Assembly (NCBI GenBank): GCA_024639165.1
Contig: JAHEIX010000019.1
Coordinates: forward strand, 124,001 to 188,000
Source of the DNA: UBA7446 sp024639165
Lineage (GTDB): Bacteria > Bacteroidota > Bacteroidia > Flavobacteriales > Flavobacteriaceae
Direction: 5' to 3'
Length of the DNA: 64,000 nt
Shown here: one piece after another, positions 40,663 through 51,691 of the stretch
How positions within the stretch are numbered: position 1 is the first letter of the stretch
Layout of the letters: each line of letters starts with the position of its first letter
Notes under the pieces: model-generated
What the model was told of the DNA's origin: nothing
Seen by the model: only the letters and a program-made list of their open reading frames with translations
The model's database searches: none
Translations under genes and position numbers: made by a program

Positions 40663-43600
40663 ATGTTACCCATCCCACAAGGTTTATACCATCCAGAAAA
40701 CGAGCACGACAATTGTGGTGCTGGTTTTATTTGCAGTCTTAAGGGCGAAAGAACCAACGATATCATACACAAAGCGCTAGATATTTTGGTAAAGCTCGAA
40801 CACCGTGGCGCTGTAAGTGCAGATGGTAAAACGGGTGATGGAGCTGGTATACTTATAGACATACCACACGATTTTTTAAGCGATGTATTGGCTTTTGAAC
40901 TCCCTGAATCAAAAAAATATGCGCTTGGTATGGTTTTCCTTCCCCAAAAAATGAACCAACGCACCCATTGCATTGAAGTATTTGAAGAAGAATTAGCGCG
41001 TCAAAATCTAGCTGTTATTGGGTGGCGTGATGTACCTACAAATTACGATGTTGTGGGGCGTATTGCAGCACAAACCTTACCAAACATCAAACAAGTTTTT
41101 GTTGAAGACGCTACAGGAAAACTCACTGAAGACCAACTCAACACCAAAGCTTTTATCGCAAGAAAGCGTGCAGAACACCGCATTTTCGGAAGCAAGATGT
41201 CGCAATGCTCATACTTTTATCTTCCTAGCTTCTCAACGAGAACGGTTATTTACAAAGGGCTGCTAATGCCCGAAGACATTGAAGGCTTTTACCTAGACCT
41301 TAAAGATCCACGTGTGGTAACACGTCTGGCACTTGTGCACCAGCGTTTTTCTACAAACACCTTCCCTACTTGGGATTTAGCACAGCCATTCCGCTATATG
41401 TGCCACAACGGCGAAATCAACACTTACCGAGGCAATGTTATCCGCATGAAGGCGCGTGAAGAACTCTTTGCAAACGAATTTTTTGGAGACGATATGGCGC
41501 ACATTACTCCTATTGTACTGCCTGGAAAGTCTGATTCCTCCTCTATGGATATGGTGGTTGAGTTGTTATTACATTCTGGTCGCTCACTTCCAGAAGTGAT
41601 GATGATGCTCGTTCCCGAAGCATGGGAAAAGCACCAATCTATGGATCCTGCCAAAAAAGATTTCTACGCCTATAATGCTTGTATTATGGAGCCGTGGGAC
41701 GGACCCGCAAGTGTTCCATTTACGGATGGAAAATTCATTGGTGCGTTATTAGACCGAAACGGATTGCGCCCATCAAGATACACAGTAACCAAAGACGGTT
41801 ATGTAGTTATGTCTTCTGAAACAGGGGTAATTGATATTGACCCTGCCAATGTTTCCCTTCACGGCCGTTTAGAGCCTGGAAGAATGTTTTTAGTAGACAT
41901 GGAAGAAGGACGCATTATTGAAGACCGCGAGGTGAAAGAAAAAATTTCTGCAAAACACCCCTACGGAGATTGGCTAAAAGAAAACTTACTTCCACTTAAA
42001 GAGGTTCCTTACACAGGAAATAAAACGCCAGTTGAAGCTGAGCCTTTTATCAAAAGACTGCAAGCCTTTGGGTATACCGAGGAAGATATCAAAACCCTAA
42101 TTACGCCCATGAGTACCTTAGGGAAAGAGGCCATAGGCTCAATGGGAACAGATACACCACTTGCTGTGTTATCGCATAAGCCACAATTGCTATACAACTA
42201 CTTCAAACAGCTTTTTGCTCAGGTAACTAACCCACCACTTGATGGAATTCGTGAAGAAATTGTAACAGACACCTCCATGTCTGTAGGAAGTGACGCTAAT
42301 ATTTTTGATGTTATCCCTGCTCATGCGAAAAAACTGAACATTCAAAACCCCATCATCTCTAACGAAGACCTTGACAAAATCAAGTTTATTGAGCATGATG
42401 ACTTTAAGTCTAAATCGGTCAATGCATTGTACAAGGCCAATGAAGGCAACAACGGGCTTGAACGCGCACTCGAAGACGTATTAAAACAAGTTAAAAAAGA
42501 AGTTGAGGATGGTGCAAATATCATCATACTCTCCGATCGTGGAATTAACAAAGATATGGCGCCCATGCCCATGCTACTCGCCTGCGCATTTGTGCACCAC
42601 GGCATGATGAAACACAGCTTGCGATCTAAGTTTGGGATTATCATCGAATCTGCCGAGCCACGTGAACCACATCATTTTGCCTCCTTGTTTGGATATGGCG
42701 CTAGTGCCATTAATCCATATATGGTTAATGAAATCATTGACTACCAAGTTGAAAAAGGAGCTATCAAAGGGCTTTCTGCTGAAAATGCCATTGCCAATTT
42801 TAACAAAGCCATTGCAAAAGGTCTTGTCAAAATCATGAATAAAATTGGTATTTCAACCCTTCACTCGTATAGAGGCGCACAAATTTTTGAAGCCCTAGGC
42901 CTAAGTAAAAAGTTTGTCGATACTTATTTCTGCAATACGGCTACACGCATTGAGGGAATTGGACTAAAAGAAGTAGAGCAAGAAATTGCCAAACGTCATG
43001 AATTTGCCTTTGGCGAAAAGACGGCAGGCGAAGGTATTGACCTAGAAATTGGTGGTAGCTATCGCTGGCGACGTAATGGGGAAGCTCATATGCTGAATCC
43101 CGCCAGTATTGCCAAACTACAACTAGCCACAAGTAAAGGAAGCTATGACACTTTCGAGGAATATTCCAGACTTGTTAACGACCAAACCAAGCAATTGATG
43201 ACGTTGCGAGGTATGTTTGAATTTACCGATTTAGATCCTATTCCAATTGAGGAAGTAGAACCCTGGACCAATATCGTGAAGCGCTTTAAAACAGGCGCCA
43301 TGTCTTTGGGGTCTATAAGTGAAGAAGCACACGAAAACTTGGCCAAGGCCATGAACCGCATTGGCGGAAAAAGCAATTCGGGAGAAGGCGGTGAAGATCC
43401 AAGACGCTTTACACGTGATGAAGACGGGGAATGGCGTAATTCTGCCATTAAACAAGTTGCCTCTGGGCGATTTGGCGTCTCTTCGCATTACTTGACTAAT
43501 GCGCGAGAAATTCAAATTAAAATGGCGCAAGGTGCCAAGCCTGGAGAAGGCGGACAGCTGCCTGGGCCAAAAGTAAATCCCTATATTGCATCAGTACGAA

Positions 43601-45162
43601 ATTCAACACCCTATGTTGGTTTGATTTCTCCACCACCTCACCACGATATATATTCTATTGAGGATTTAGCGCAATTGATTTATGACCTTAAAAACGCAAA
43701 CAGAGAAGCCCGCATCAATGTGAAGCTGGTTTCTGAAGTAGGCGTTGGTACCATTGCGGCTGGAGTTGCAAAAGCAAAAGCAGATGTGGTATTGATATCT
43801 GGATTTGACGGCGGAACGGGTGCATCGCCACTCACATCGCTCAAACATGCTGGATTGCCATGGGAGTTGGGAATTGCTGAAGCACAGCAAACCTTAGTGA
43901 TGAACGACCTTCGTGGTCGTATCGTGATGGAGTGTGACGGTCAAATGAAAACAGGACGAGACGTAGCCGTGGCTTGTTTGCTAGGCGCTGAAGAATTTGG
44001 ATTCTCCACAGCTCCACTAGTAGCTTCTGGATGTATTATGATGCGTGCATGTCACCTCAACACCTGTCCCGTAGGTATCGCTACCCAAGATCCTGAACTT
44101 CGTAAAAACTTTAAAGGAAAGCCAGAGCATGTCATTAACTTTATGCACTATGTTGCAGAAGAGTTGCGCGCTATCATGGCCGAACTTGGGTTCAGATCTA
44201 TTGATGAAATGGTTGGGCAAAGCCAAAAGCTCAACATGAATACGGCCATTGACCATTACAAAGCGCAAGGGATTGATTTATCAGCTATTTTATATAAGCC
44301 TGAAGTTGGCGATAACGTGCCCGTTCGCAACGTAAGCAAACAAGATCACGGCCTTGACAATGTACTTGACGTGGATATTGTTTCAAAGGCGCAGAAAGCC
44401 ATCATCAAAAAAGAAGCACAAACCCTATCGTTTGCCATTAAGAATACAGATCGTAGTGTAGGTGCCCTGTTGAGTAATGAAATTTCAAAAGCACACGGAC
44501 GCGATGGACTTCCAGCAGACACGCTAAACTTATTATTTACTGGTGCTGCGGGTCAGAGTTTTGGTTGTTTTGCAACCAAAGGACTTCATATGGAAGTGAC
44601 TGGAAATGCCAATGACTATTTTGGCAAAGGATTGTCTGGCGCAAGGCTGGTAGCCAAAGTACCTGAAACTGCCACCTTTAAGCCAGAAGAAAATATCATT
44701 ATTGGAAACGTAGCGCTTTATGGAGCTACAGCTGGTGAGGCGTACATCAACGGAATTGCTGGAGAGCGTTTCTGTGTAAGAAATTCAGGATCTACGGCTG
44801 TAGTTGAAGGTATAGGCGACCACGGTTGCGAATACATGACTGGTGGTGAAGCTGTTATCTTAGGAAAGATAGGACGTAACTTTGCTGCAGGTATGAGTGG
44901 TGGAATCGCTTATATTTATGCTGAAGACGGCATTTTTGATGACCGCAACTTCAACATGGAAATGATTGGATTAGAAGACTTGACCGATACAGATATCGAC
45001 CACGTCCAAAGCTTAATTCAAAATCACGTCAAGTATACGGGAAGCCCACTAGGGACTGACTTATTGAAAAATTGGAAAACAACACAGAAGCACTTTATTA
45101 AGGTAATGCCTACCGATTATAAAGCAGCTCTTGAACGCATGGCGCAAGAACAAAAAGCATAA
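40663..45162 (+). CDS. gltB: Glutamate synthase large subunit
   Basis: NADPH-GOGAT alpha chain of 1499 residues that transfers the glutamine amide to 2-oxoglutarate. Class II amidotransferase domain after a 17-residue propeptide, nucleophile Cys18 (HDNCGAGF); central domain; FMN-binding synthase domain with the [3Fe-4S] ligands Cys1124, Cys1130 and Cys1135 (CIMMRACHLNTC); C-terminal GXGXG beta-helix domain (GGEAVILGKIGRNFAAGMSGG). Two bases separate it from gltD, its partner. Confidence 0.97.
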   Translation: MLPIPQGLYHPENEHDNCGAGFICSLKGERTNDIIHKALDILVKLEHRGAVSADGKTGDGAGILIDIPHDFLSDVLAFELPESKKYALGMVFLPQKMNQRTHCIEVFEEELARQNLAVIGWRDVPTNYDVVGRIAAQTLPNIKQVFVEDATGKLTEDQLNTKAFIARKRAEHRIFGSKMSQCSYFYLPSFSTRTVIYKGLLMPEDIEGFYLDLKDPRVVTRLALVHQRFSTNTFPTWDLAQPFRYMCHNGEINTYRGNVIRMKAREELFANEFFGDDMAHITPIVLPGKSDSSSMDMVVELLLHSGRSLPEVMMMLVPEAWEKHQSMDPAKKDFYAYNACIMEPWDGPASVPFTDGKFIGALLDRNGLRPSRYTVTKDGYVVMSSETGVIDIDPANVSLHGRLEPGRMFLVDMEEGRIIEDREVKEKISAKHPYGDWLKENLLPLKEVPYTGNKTPVEAEPFIKRLQAFGYTEEDIKTLITPMSTLGKEAIGSMGTDTPLAVLSHKPQLLYNYFKQLFAQVTNPPLDGIREEIVTDTSMSVGSDANIFDVIPAHAKKLNIQNPIISNEDLDKIKFIEHDDFKSKSVNALYKANEGNNGLERALEDVLKQVKKEVEDGANIIILSDRGINKDMAPMPMLLACAFVHHGMMKHSLRSKFGIIIESAEPREPHHFASLFGYGASAINPYMVNEIIDYQVEKGAIKGLSAENAIANFNKAIAKGLVKIMNKIGISTLHSYRGAQIFEALGLSKKFVDTYFCNTATRIEGIGLKEVEQEIAKRHEFAFGEKTAGEGIDLEIGGSYRWRRNGEAHMLNPASIAKLQLATSKGSYDTFEEYSRLVNDQTKQLMTLRGMFEFTDLDPIPIEEVEPWTNIVKRFKTGAMSLGSISEEAHENLAKAMNRIGGKSNSGEGGEDPRRFTRDEDGEWRNSAIKQVASGRFGVSSHYLTNAREIQIKMAQGAKPGEGGQLPGPKVNPYIASVRNSTPYVGLISPPPHHDIYSIEDLAQLIYDLKNANREARINVKLVSEVGVGTIAAGVAKAKADVVLISGFDGGTGASPLTSLKHAGLPWELGIAEAQQTLVMNDLRGRIVMECDGQMKTGRDVAVACLLGAEEFGFSTAPLVASGCIMMRACHLNTCPVGIATQDPELRKNFKGKPEHVINFMHYVAEELRAIMAELGFRSIDEMVGQSQKLNMNTAIDHYKAQGIDLSAILYKPEVGDNVPVRNVSKQDHGLDNVLDVDIVSKAQKAIIKKEAQTLSFAIKNTDRSVGALLSNEISKAHGRDGLPADTLNLLFTGAAGQSFGCFATKGLHMEVTGNANDYFGKGLSGARLVAKVPETATFKPEENIIIGNVALYGATAGEAYINGIAGERFCVRNSGSTAVVEGIGDHGCEYMTGGEAVILGKIGRNFAAGMSGGIAYIYAEDGIFDDRNFNMEMIGLEDLTDTDIDHVQSLIQNHVKYTGSPLGTDLLKNWKTTQKHFIKVMPTDYKAALERMAQEQKA

Positions 45163-45164
45163 TT

Positions 45165-46628
45165 ATGGGAAAGTTAAGAGGATTTATGGAGCACGAGCGC
45201 GTAAACGAACAGAATGTAGCTGTTCAAGACCGCGTTAAGAATTACAAAGAGTTTACGGTAACTCCTAGTGAAGAAACACTACAAGAACAAGGCGCACGCT
45301 GCATGGACTGTGGTGTTCCTTTTTGTCACAGTGGTTGTCCGTTGGGGAATATGATTCCTGATTTTAATGACGCCGTGTATCGCAACGAATGGGAAAAAGC
45401 CCTTCGTATTTTACACACTACCAACAACTTCCCAGAGTTTACGGGGAGACTCTGCCCTGCTCCTTGCGAGGCAGCTTGTGTGTTGGGCATCATCAACCCG
45501 CCTGTCTCTATTGAGATGATTGAAAAATATATTGTTGAGCGTGGTTTTAAAGAAGGATGGATCAAGGCTGTTCCACCAGAAAGCCGTACTGGAAAAACCG
45601 TTGCTGTTATTGGCTCTGGTCCTGCAGGACTTGCTGCTGCGCAACAACTCAACCGTGCAGGGCATACAGTAACTGTATTTGAGCGCGATGAAAAGGTAGG
45701 CGGATTACTCCGTTATGGTATACCGGATTTTAAGATGGAAAAAAATGTCATTGACAGACGTTTGGCTATTTTAGAAGAAGAAGGCATACAATTCAAAATG
45801 GGCGTTGAAGTTGGTAAAAACATGCCCGTTTCAGCACTAGAAGCCTTTGATGCCGTAGTACTTTGTGGTGGTGCAACCATCCGCAGAAGATTACCCATCC
45901 CTGGAGCTGATCTTCCTGGTGTGGTACAAGCCATGGACTTCTTGCCTAAGAGCAATCGCTGGGTAGATGGTCTAACCGAAGTAGACGGAGCTTTACATGC
46001 TGGAGGTAAAAACGTAGTTGTAATTGGGGGTGGCGACACAGGATCTGACTGTATTGGAACTTCAAACCGACAGGGTGCAAATAGCGTAACCAACTTTGAG
46101 ATTATGCCCAAGCCTGCGGAGACACGTACTGAAGATCATCCTTGGCCATTCTGGCCCTTTAAACTAAAAACTACTTCTTCACACGAAGAGGGTATCCATC
46201 GTGAGTGGAGCATCATGACCAAAGAGTTTATTGCTGATGATAAGGGACATTTGAAAGGGCTTAAAACGGTGAATGTGCGTTGGGAAAAACCTGAAGATGG
46301 CGGAAGACCAAAGCTTATCGAAGAGGCTAATTCTGAAAAAGAATGGCCATGTGAGCTCGCATTATTAGCACTTGGATTTACTGGCCCAGAACCAACACTC
46401 GCTGAGCGTTTGGGTCTTGAACAAGATGAACGCACCAATGTAAAAGGAAATGAAAAATATCAAACAAATGTACCCCACATTTTCACTGCAGGTGATATGC
46501 GTCGTGGGCAATCACTTATTGTTTGGGCCATTTCTGAGGGGCGTGAGGCTGCGCATCATGTAGATGCCTTTTTGATGGGCGCATCCAAACTTCCGATTAA
46601 AGAGGGTGGCGATTTGCCAAACGGTTAG
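45165..46628 (+). CDS. gltD: Glutamate synthase small subunit
   Basis: NADPH-oxidising beta chain of 487 residues feeding electrons to GltB. N-terminal Fe-S region CMDCGVPFCHSGCPLGN and CPAPCEAAC, FAD motif GSGPAGLAAAQQL with FERDEKVGGLLRYGIP, NADPH motif GGGDTGSDCIGT and C-terminal TAGDMRRGQSLIVWAI. One base from the convergent porin gene, with no hairpin terminator between. Confidence 0.97.
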   Translation: MGKLRGFMEHERVNEQNVAVQDRVKNYKEFTVTPSEETLQEQGARCMDCGVPFCHSGCPLGNMIPDFNDAVYRNEWEKALRILHTTNNFPEFTGRLCPAPCEAACVLGIINPPVSIEMIEKYIVERGFKEGWIKAVPPESRTGKTVAVIGSGPAGLAAAQQLNRAGHTVTVFERDEKVGGLLRYGIPDFKMEKNVIDRRLAILEEEGIQFKMGVEVGKNMPVSALEAFDAVVLCGGATIRRRLPIPGADLPGVVQAMDFLPKSNRWVDGLTEVDGALHAGGKNVVVIGGGDTGSDCIGTSNRQGANSVTNFEIMPKPAETRTEDHPWPFWPFKLKTTSSHEEGIHREWSIMTKEFIADDKGHLKGLKTVNVRWEKPEDGGRPKLIEEANSEKEWPCELALLALGFTGPEPTLAERLGLEQDERTNVKGNEKYQTNVPHIFTAGDMRRGQSLIVWAISEGREAAHHVDAFLMGASKLPIKEGGDLPNG

Positions 46629-46629
46629 G

Positions 46630-48585
46630 CTATTGGAAGAAGTTCCAAACCAATCCAAAACGAAATAACATATCTCGATAGGGATAACCAGGTGCCGCAT
46701 AATAGTTTGCGGCTTTTCGGTTTGCATTGACATGTTCAAAAACAAAAAACAGCCGCGTCTGTCTAATCTTCATATTAAAGAATGCGTTTACAATGGGGTA
46801 GCCTTCCATTTCTTGATGGGGTTGCACCACAAACGCAGATAACAACGGATGATAAGCGCGCATCTTATAAGAAGAAAAATAACGTGCACTGACGCCCAAA
46901 TTTAAAAATAAAGCCTTTTCAAACCAGTGATCTTCATAATACAAAGCGGTACGCCCAATAATATTAGGCATCGGCATGACATCCTTGTTATCACTAAGCT
47001 GCTGCCCACGCACCTTCATATCCAAGCGAAATACACGCCAGCTTACACCGCCTTCCCAATCCAATTGCAACAGATTGATTCCACTGGATAACTGCATAGG
47101 TGCTATAGCAAGGGAAGCAGCATCGGGCTGCAAATAATAGGCGTAGTTATTAATGTTGGTGGTTGTAACGGAAAGCTTGCCAAAGACTGGATGTGATAGC
47201 TGAGCAAAAATAGCCGTGCGTTGCTCCATTTCGGGGGTATGCTTCCATTGGTAGTCGGCATAACTACTGGTGAATTGCTCAAATACAAAACCCGGATGTT
47301 GTTGCTGCCAACGCAGACCAGCCGTTAGGGAAAAAGATGAAAATAACGGTTGTTTTATTTCACCAAAGACGTAGTTCCCTAAGCGATCGCCACTGATACC
47401 AAGCTCAGCTGAAGCACGGAAATCCAAGCTGCCAAATTTTTTGCGCCACTCCCCTCCTACAGCATAAGCGTCTTCATTTATGGAAGGATTTACCACTTGC
47501 GCTTCTTCCTTGTAGCTGTATTTGTGATGACGTATATAACCCGAAAACCATCCTATGGTAGGGCTTGTCAGTATGGTGTAGGCATCAAATTGACGAAGAC
47601 TATAATACGTATGATCATAAGCCTTAGTGAGGTCAGCGGCCAAATCGCCATATCCGCTATAGGCTTGGTCTTGACTGAAACGATTTTCTTGGATATCACT
47701 TTGCATACGGTATCCAAGGCGCAAACGGGGTGCTTGCAGGGAGTCATTAGAGCGTAGTAGCAAATAGTCTTGTTCCAGTAAGTAACGTTTCCCAACAAAG
47801 CTGTTAGTAGCATTCTCAAAGTTCACCCCAAGACGTTCTCGATCAAAAAATTCATCATCACCCGACTCAAAATCTTGAATAGAGACTTCGTCCAATCCAC
47901 CATTTTCTTCTTGTGAAATTTTTTGATTCATGATTTGTAAACGCAAGCGATAGCGTCCGTTCGGGTTTTCATAGCGTGTACTAAAGCGCAGCTGACTACG
48001 TCCCGATATTTGATGTTGATATTTTCCTAAAGAGCGGTGTCCGCGGTAGCCAATGGCATAATTAAGCCTCGGGTGAATATTAGCACTGATAAGTGCGTCG
48101 GTAGATTGCCCTTGTGATTGTGTGGTTTTAAAGAATATTTCAGAAAGTGGTGTAGGTAGGTGATAATAGCCAAATTGGTGTGGCAGAAAGCGTTGACTTT
48201 CTTTGGCCTTAAAGCCCACTGCTGGTGCGGTTTCCTTATGCCAAGCTTCTAAAGACAACGGGTTTAGTGCTTGACCCGAATTGTTCAGCGGCAAATAGGC
48301 GAAATTATCCCGACGCTGGCTGTTGAACTTATAATATTTAGCTATGGTAAGGGTGGTGTCTACGTGGACGGTATCCCGAGCTTGGCTGATAATCAAGTAA
48401 TTGGCAATGCTTATGTCCTCATCACTTGAATGAACTGACAAAGAATCTAATTTGTCTTCGTTTAATTGGCGAGGCAGGTCTTTTTTGTCGTTGAAGCTTT
48501 TGGGCAGACGAGATGCTGTTGGCGGGGGACCGGTTTGTGCCAAAACACAAAGGGGTAACCATAAAAAAAGAAATATACGCAGCAC
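46630..48585 (-). CDS. Putative outer-membrane porin
   Basis: 651 residues: signal peptide (1-16, LCVLAQ), a Pro/Ser-rich linker and a large C-terminal part of alternating amphipathic strands rich in Tyr, Arg and Gln (YRLRLQIMNQKI, RLGYRMQSD), ending RFGLVWNFFQ with aromatic residues typical of barrels. Matches the flavobacterial putative porin family; transported solute unknown. Divergent from rnhB and convergent with gltD. Confidence 0.8.
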   Translation of the reverse strand: MLRIFLFLWLPLCVLAQTGPPPTASRLPKSFNDKKDLPRQLNEDKLDSLSVHSSDEDISIANYLIISQARDTVHVDTTLTIAKYYKFNSQRRDNFAYLPLNNSGQALNPLSLEAWHKETAPAVGFKAKESQRFLPHQFGYYHLPTPLSEIFFKTTQSQGQSTDALISANIHPRLNYAIGYRGHRSLGKYQHQISGRSQLRFSTRYENPNGRYRLRLQIMNQKISQEENGGLDEVSIQDFESGDDEFFDRERLGVNFENATNSFVGKRYLLEQDYLLLRSNDSLQAPRLRLGYRMQSDIQENRFSQDQAYSGYGDLAADLTKAYDHTYYSLRQFDAYTILTSPTIGWFSGYIRHHKYSYKEEAQVVNPSINEDAYAVGGEWRKKFGSLDFRASAELGISGDRLGNYVFGEIKQPLFSSFSLTAGLRWQQQHPGFVFEQFTSSYADYQWKHTPEMEQRTAIFAQLSHPVFGKLSVTTTNINNYAYYLQPDAASLAIAPMQLSSGINLLQLDWEGGVSWRVFRLDMKVRGQQLSDNKDVMPMPNIIGRTALYYEDHWFEKALFLNLGVSARYFSSYKMRAYHPLLSAFVVQPHQEMEGYPIVNAFFNMKIRQTRLFFVFEHVNANRKAANYYAAPGYPYRDMLFRFGLVWNFFQ

Positions 48586-48670
48586 GCTTAACTGTTTTGG
48601 TAAAGGTATTGATTTCAGCCATAACAGAGAACCCCGTATTAAAGCATTTCTTTTGTATTTTAGTACCTAG

Positions 48671-49264
48671 ATGCAAACACAGCTCACCCAGACGCTAGAA
48701 TGTGGTACAGACGAGTCTGGTCGTGGCTGTTTGGCGGGACCTGTAACTGCAGCAGCCGTGATCCTACCCCCATCTTATATGCATCCGCTGCTCAACGATT
48801 CCAAAAAGCTCACTGCAAAACAACGCCTTAGCCTAAGAGAAGAAATCAAAAGTGTGGCGCTCGCCTATGGCATTGCACACGTTTCCCACACCCGAATTGA
48901 TGAAATCAACATCCTTAATGCCTCTATTGAGGCCATGCACCTTGCCATAACCGCCATGGCGCTTGAGCCCGAAACCATTCTCGTAGACGGCAATAAATTC
49001 AAACCCTATAAAAACATCCCCCATCACTGTATCATAGGAGGAGATGGAAAATACCTCAACATAGCTGCAGCCTCTATATTGGCAAAAACCACCCGAGATC
49101 ACCTCATGCTCGAATACCACCAAAAGCATCCGCACTTCGGCTGGGATACCAACAAAGGCTACCCAACCCCCAAACACCGCAACGGCATTCGAACACACGG
49201 GGCTGTTGACATACACCGTAAAACTTTTGCATTATTACCAAAACAACTCTCTTTAGATTTATAA
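48671..49264 (+). CDS. rnhB: Ribonuclease HII
   Basis: 197-residue nuclease that removes ribonucleotides from DNA and RNA primers. Signature CGTDESGRGCLAGPV with the Asp-Glu pair, NDSKKLT, ILNASIEAMHLA, VDGNKFKP and GDGKYLNIAAASILAKTTRD, then GWDTNKGYPTPKH. Nine bases before the next lipoprotein gene. Confidence 0.96.
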   Translation: MQTQLTQTLECGTDESGRGCLAGPVTAAAVILPPSYMHPLLNDSKKLTAKQRLSLREEIKSVALAYGIAHVSHTRIDEINILNASIEAMHLAITAMALEPETILVDGNKFKPYKNIPHHCIIGGDGKYLNIAAASILAKTTRDHLMLEYHQKHPHFGWDTNKGYPTPKHRNGIRTHGAVDIHRKTFALLPKQLSLDL

Positions 49265-49273
49265 ATTTGCACT

Positions 49274-51691
49274 ATGAATCGATTGTTGCTATTTGCTGTC
49301 TGCGCCCTTCTGATTGGCTGTCAATCCAAACAAAATACAACAGGCTCACTGCTGGATTATTTACCAAACAATGCGGTGGTGGTACTAAAAAGCAGCTCTT
49401 TTACATCTCTACACAAGTACAGTAACCAACAACACGCCGCCATGGCAGCTGCTACCCTACTGCCAGAATTCTTCGAAGAACTAAATCAAATAGCACCTAA
49501 CTCTTCCGGACAATTGAGCTTTCATCCTGAAGGAAAAGGCCAGCTTATTCCATTACTGATAAGCCCACAACAACCCGTTTACACCGATTCGGTAGCCGTA
49601 GATACCCTCCAGTACAACAAAACGCAGCTACTCAAAAGGAATTCCAATCCGCCAACTTTCTACGCCAGTTGGGACAGCCTTCACTTTAGCTCACCTAGTA
49701 AATTGCTTTTGGAAAGCAGTATAAGACTTCGTTCAACACCCAATAGCATTGATATTGAACTTGAGCAGCTTTACGAAAACTCCACGGAAGACCATACCTT
49801 TTTTGTGTCTCATAACATTGCGCCTTATTTCAATACACTTTTTGAAGACATGAACCCTGTGCCTTGGTCGCAGTGGAGCACATGGACAGCCCTGGTACCA
49901 ACGATCAACAGTAATGGGGTTTATATGCAAGCCTATGGCGTGATGGATAGCAGCGGTGCTTCACGTCTTTCTTTTCTTAAAAATCAAGACAGTGCCTTAC
50001 AAAATCTGGCGGCACATATCCCCAGTAACGTCAACACAGTTCAAGCTTTTAGTTTTGATCTGGACACCTACAAAAAGGCCTCACTCCGCTTTAAAGCGGT
50101 GCACAACCTGCCCGAAACCGTTATGGATTCGCTTTTAATGGATGCCACACAACTTGCTCAGCTTCAACTGGGGAATGAAACCCTAGTATTGGTAAAAACG
50201 AATAAAACGCCAGATGACATCAAACAAGCCTTGGCAAAAAAATCCAAAGCACAATACACAACGGAAGCACATATGGTCTATGCTTTTTCCGATGATAACA
50301 GTATTACTGATCTGCTGCCACCAATTCTAAAGCAAAACACCTATGCTTTTGCTACATTATTAAATGAACATCTCTATTTGGGAACTTCGAAGACCGCACT
50401 AGAATCCTTGATTTACGCGCTTACTAAAGATGATGTTTTGGGGCATAATGAACGCTTTCAAACCTATGTCAAAACCCTACCCAGTCGCAGTAGTTTTTGG
50501 GGATGGTCCGCGCCAGCCTATTTTGAAGCGCAAGTAAAAAAAATGATGCCAGCCCTGCGTAAAGTAGCGCTTGGCGCATTTAGACAAGCTGACTATGTGG
50601 GTACCGTGGAAGGCGAAGTGTTTTATGTGGCTTTAAGTCTTCTAAAACCCAACGATGAAGGTAAAAAGACGCAAGCCGTTGAGCTGGCTGGCACTGCTAC
50701 TTTCAACACGCCTGTGAGTTGGGGTCCTTATGCCGTACTCAACCATAAAACCCAAGCCCTGGAATGGGTGGTTCAAGACGAGGAAAATCAACTTTACTTA
50801 TTGGACACAACCGGCGAGGAGATTTGGAAAAAACAACTCGATGGTGCTATTTTAGGTCCTGTTTACCAAGTGGATCTATATCGCAACAAACGTCTTCAAC
50901 TGGCTTTTACAACAGACAAAAGCTTTCAGGTTCTAGATCGCAACGGCAATTCAGTTTCAGGATATAACAAAAAAGGGATGCGTACATCCAGCACCCTTGG
51001 CATTTTTGACTACGACAACCAACGCAACTACCGCCTTGTATTGAGCAGCGGTAATAACTTGAGTATGTATGACAGAAGCATGAAAAAGGTAAGCGGTTGG
51101 CGTAAAACCAAACTAAAAAGTGCACTTAAATACCCTGCTAAACACATTCGTATTGGCAACCGAGACTATATTGCCCTTGTGCAAAAATCGGGCAAAGGAG
51201 AACTGTTGCACCGCACGGGAAAAACACGTATCAAAATACCAACAGACGTAAAGTTAACACAAGAAATATATCCTTATCAAAGTGGCTTTGTAAGTATCGA
51301 TGACAAAAACAGGCTTGTTCAAATCAGCACCACAGGAAAACTGACCAAAACAGCACTGCCCTTTGAAACACGTTATACCATAGCGGCAAATCGGAATACA
51401 CTAGTCACGCTAACTGAGAATAAGGTTAGTATAAACGATCAGTTGGTGGAGTTGGATTTTGGGGTCTATGCCCCACCACAAATTCAGGTGGTCAACAACA
51501 GGACTTACATCCTTATTTGGGACAATCAATCCGACAAGGTTTATGTATTTAATCGAGATGCCAAACTACTTGATAGTTTTCCCGTAATTGGTCGCAAATG
51601 GGCGATGTTAGGTCAGGCGGTTCCTGGATCGGCAATATATCTGGCCGCACAAAACAACAAACAAGAGTTGCGAATCTACAAAATGCCCTAG
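49274..51691 (+). CDS. Large uncharacterised lipoprotein (DUF3352-like start)
   Basis: 805 residues with a lipoprotein signal (LLIGC, lipidated Cys16). The N-terminal half starts LLDYLPNNAVVVLKSSS, resembling DUF3352-type envelope proteins. The C-terminal half (about 480-800) is a series of short strands (LDTTGEEIWKKQLDG, VLDRNGNSVSGYNKKG, MYDRSMKKVSGWRKTK) suggesting a beta-propeller. Function unknown. Overlaps the convergent lipB by four bases. Confidence 0.75.
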   Translation: MNRLLLFAVCALLIGCQSKQNTTGSLLDYLPNNAVVVLKSSSFTSLHKYSNQQHAAMAAATLLPEFFEELNQIAPNSSGQLSFHPEGKGQLIPLLISPQQPVYTDSVAVDTLQYNKTQLLKRNSNPPTFYASWDSLHFSSPSKLLLESSIRLRSTPNSIDIELEQLYENSTEDHTFFVSHNIAPYFNTLFEDMNPVPWSQWSTWTALVPTINSNGVYMQAYGVMDSSGASRLSFLKNQDSALQNLAAHIPSNVNTVQAFSFDLDTYKKASLRFKAVHNLPETVMDSLLMDATQLAQLQLGNETLVLVKTNKTPDDIKQALAKKSKAQYTTEAHMVYAFSDDNSITDLLPPILKQNTYAFATLLNEHLYLGTSKTALESLIYALTKDDVLGHNERFQTYVKTLPSRSSFWGWSAPAYFEAQVKKMMPALRKVALGAFRQADYVGTVEGEVFYVALSLLKPNDEGKKTQAVELAGTATFNTPVSWGPYAVLNHKTQALEWVVQDEENQLYLLDTTGEEIWKKQLDGAILGPVYQVDLYRNKRLQLAFTTDKSFQVLDRNGNSVSGYNKKGMRTSSTLGIFDYDNQRNYRLVLSSGNNLSMYDRSMKKVSGWRKTKLKSALKYPAKHIRIGNRDYIALVQKSGKGELLHRTGKTRIKIPTDVKLTQEIYPYQSGFVSIDDKNRLVQISTTGKLTKTALPFETRYTIAANRNTLVTLTENKVSINDQLVELDFGVYAPPQIQVVNNRTYILIWDNQSDKVYVFNRDAKLLDSFPVIGRKWAMLGQAVPGSAIYLAAQNNKQELRIYKMP

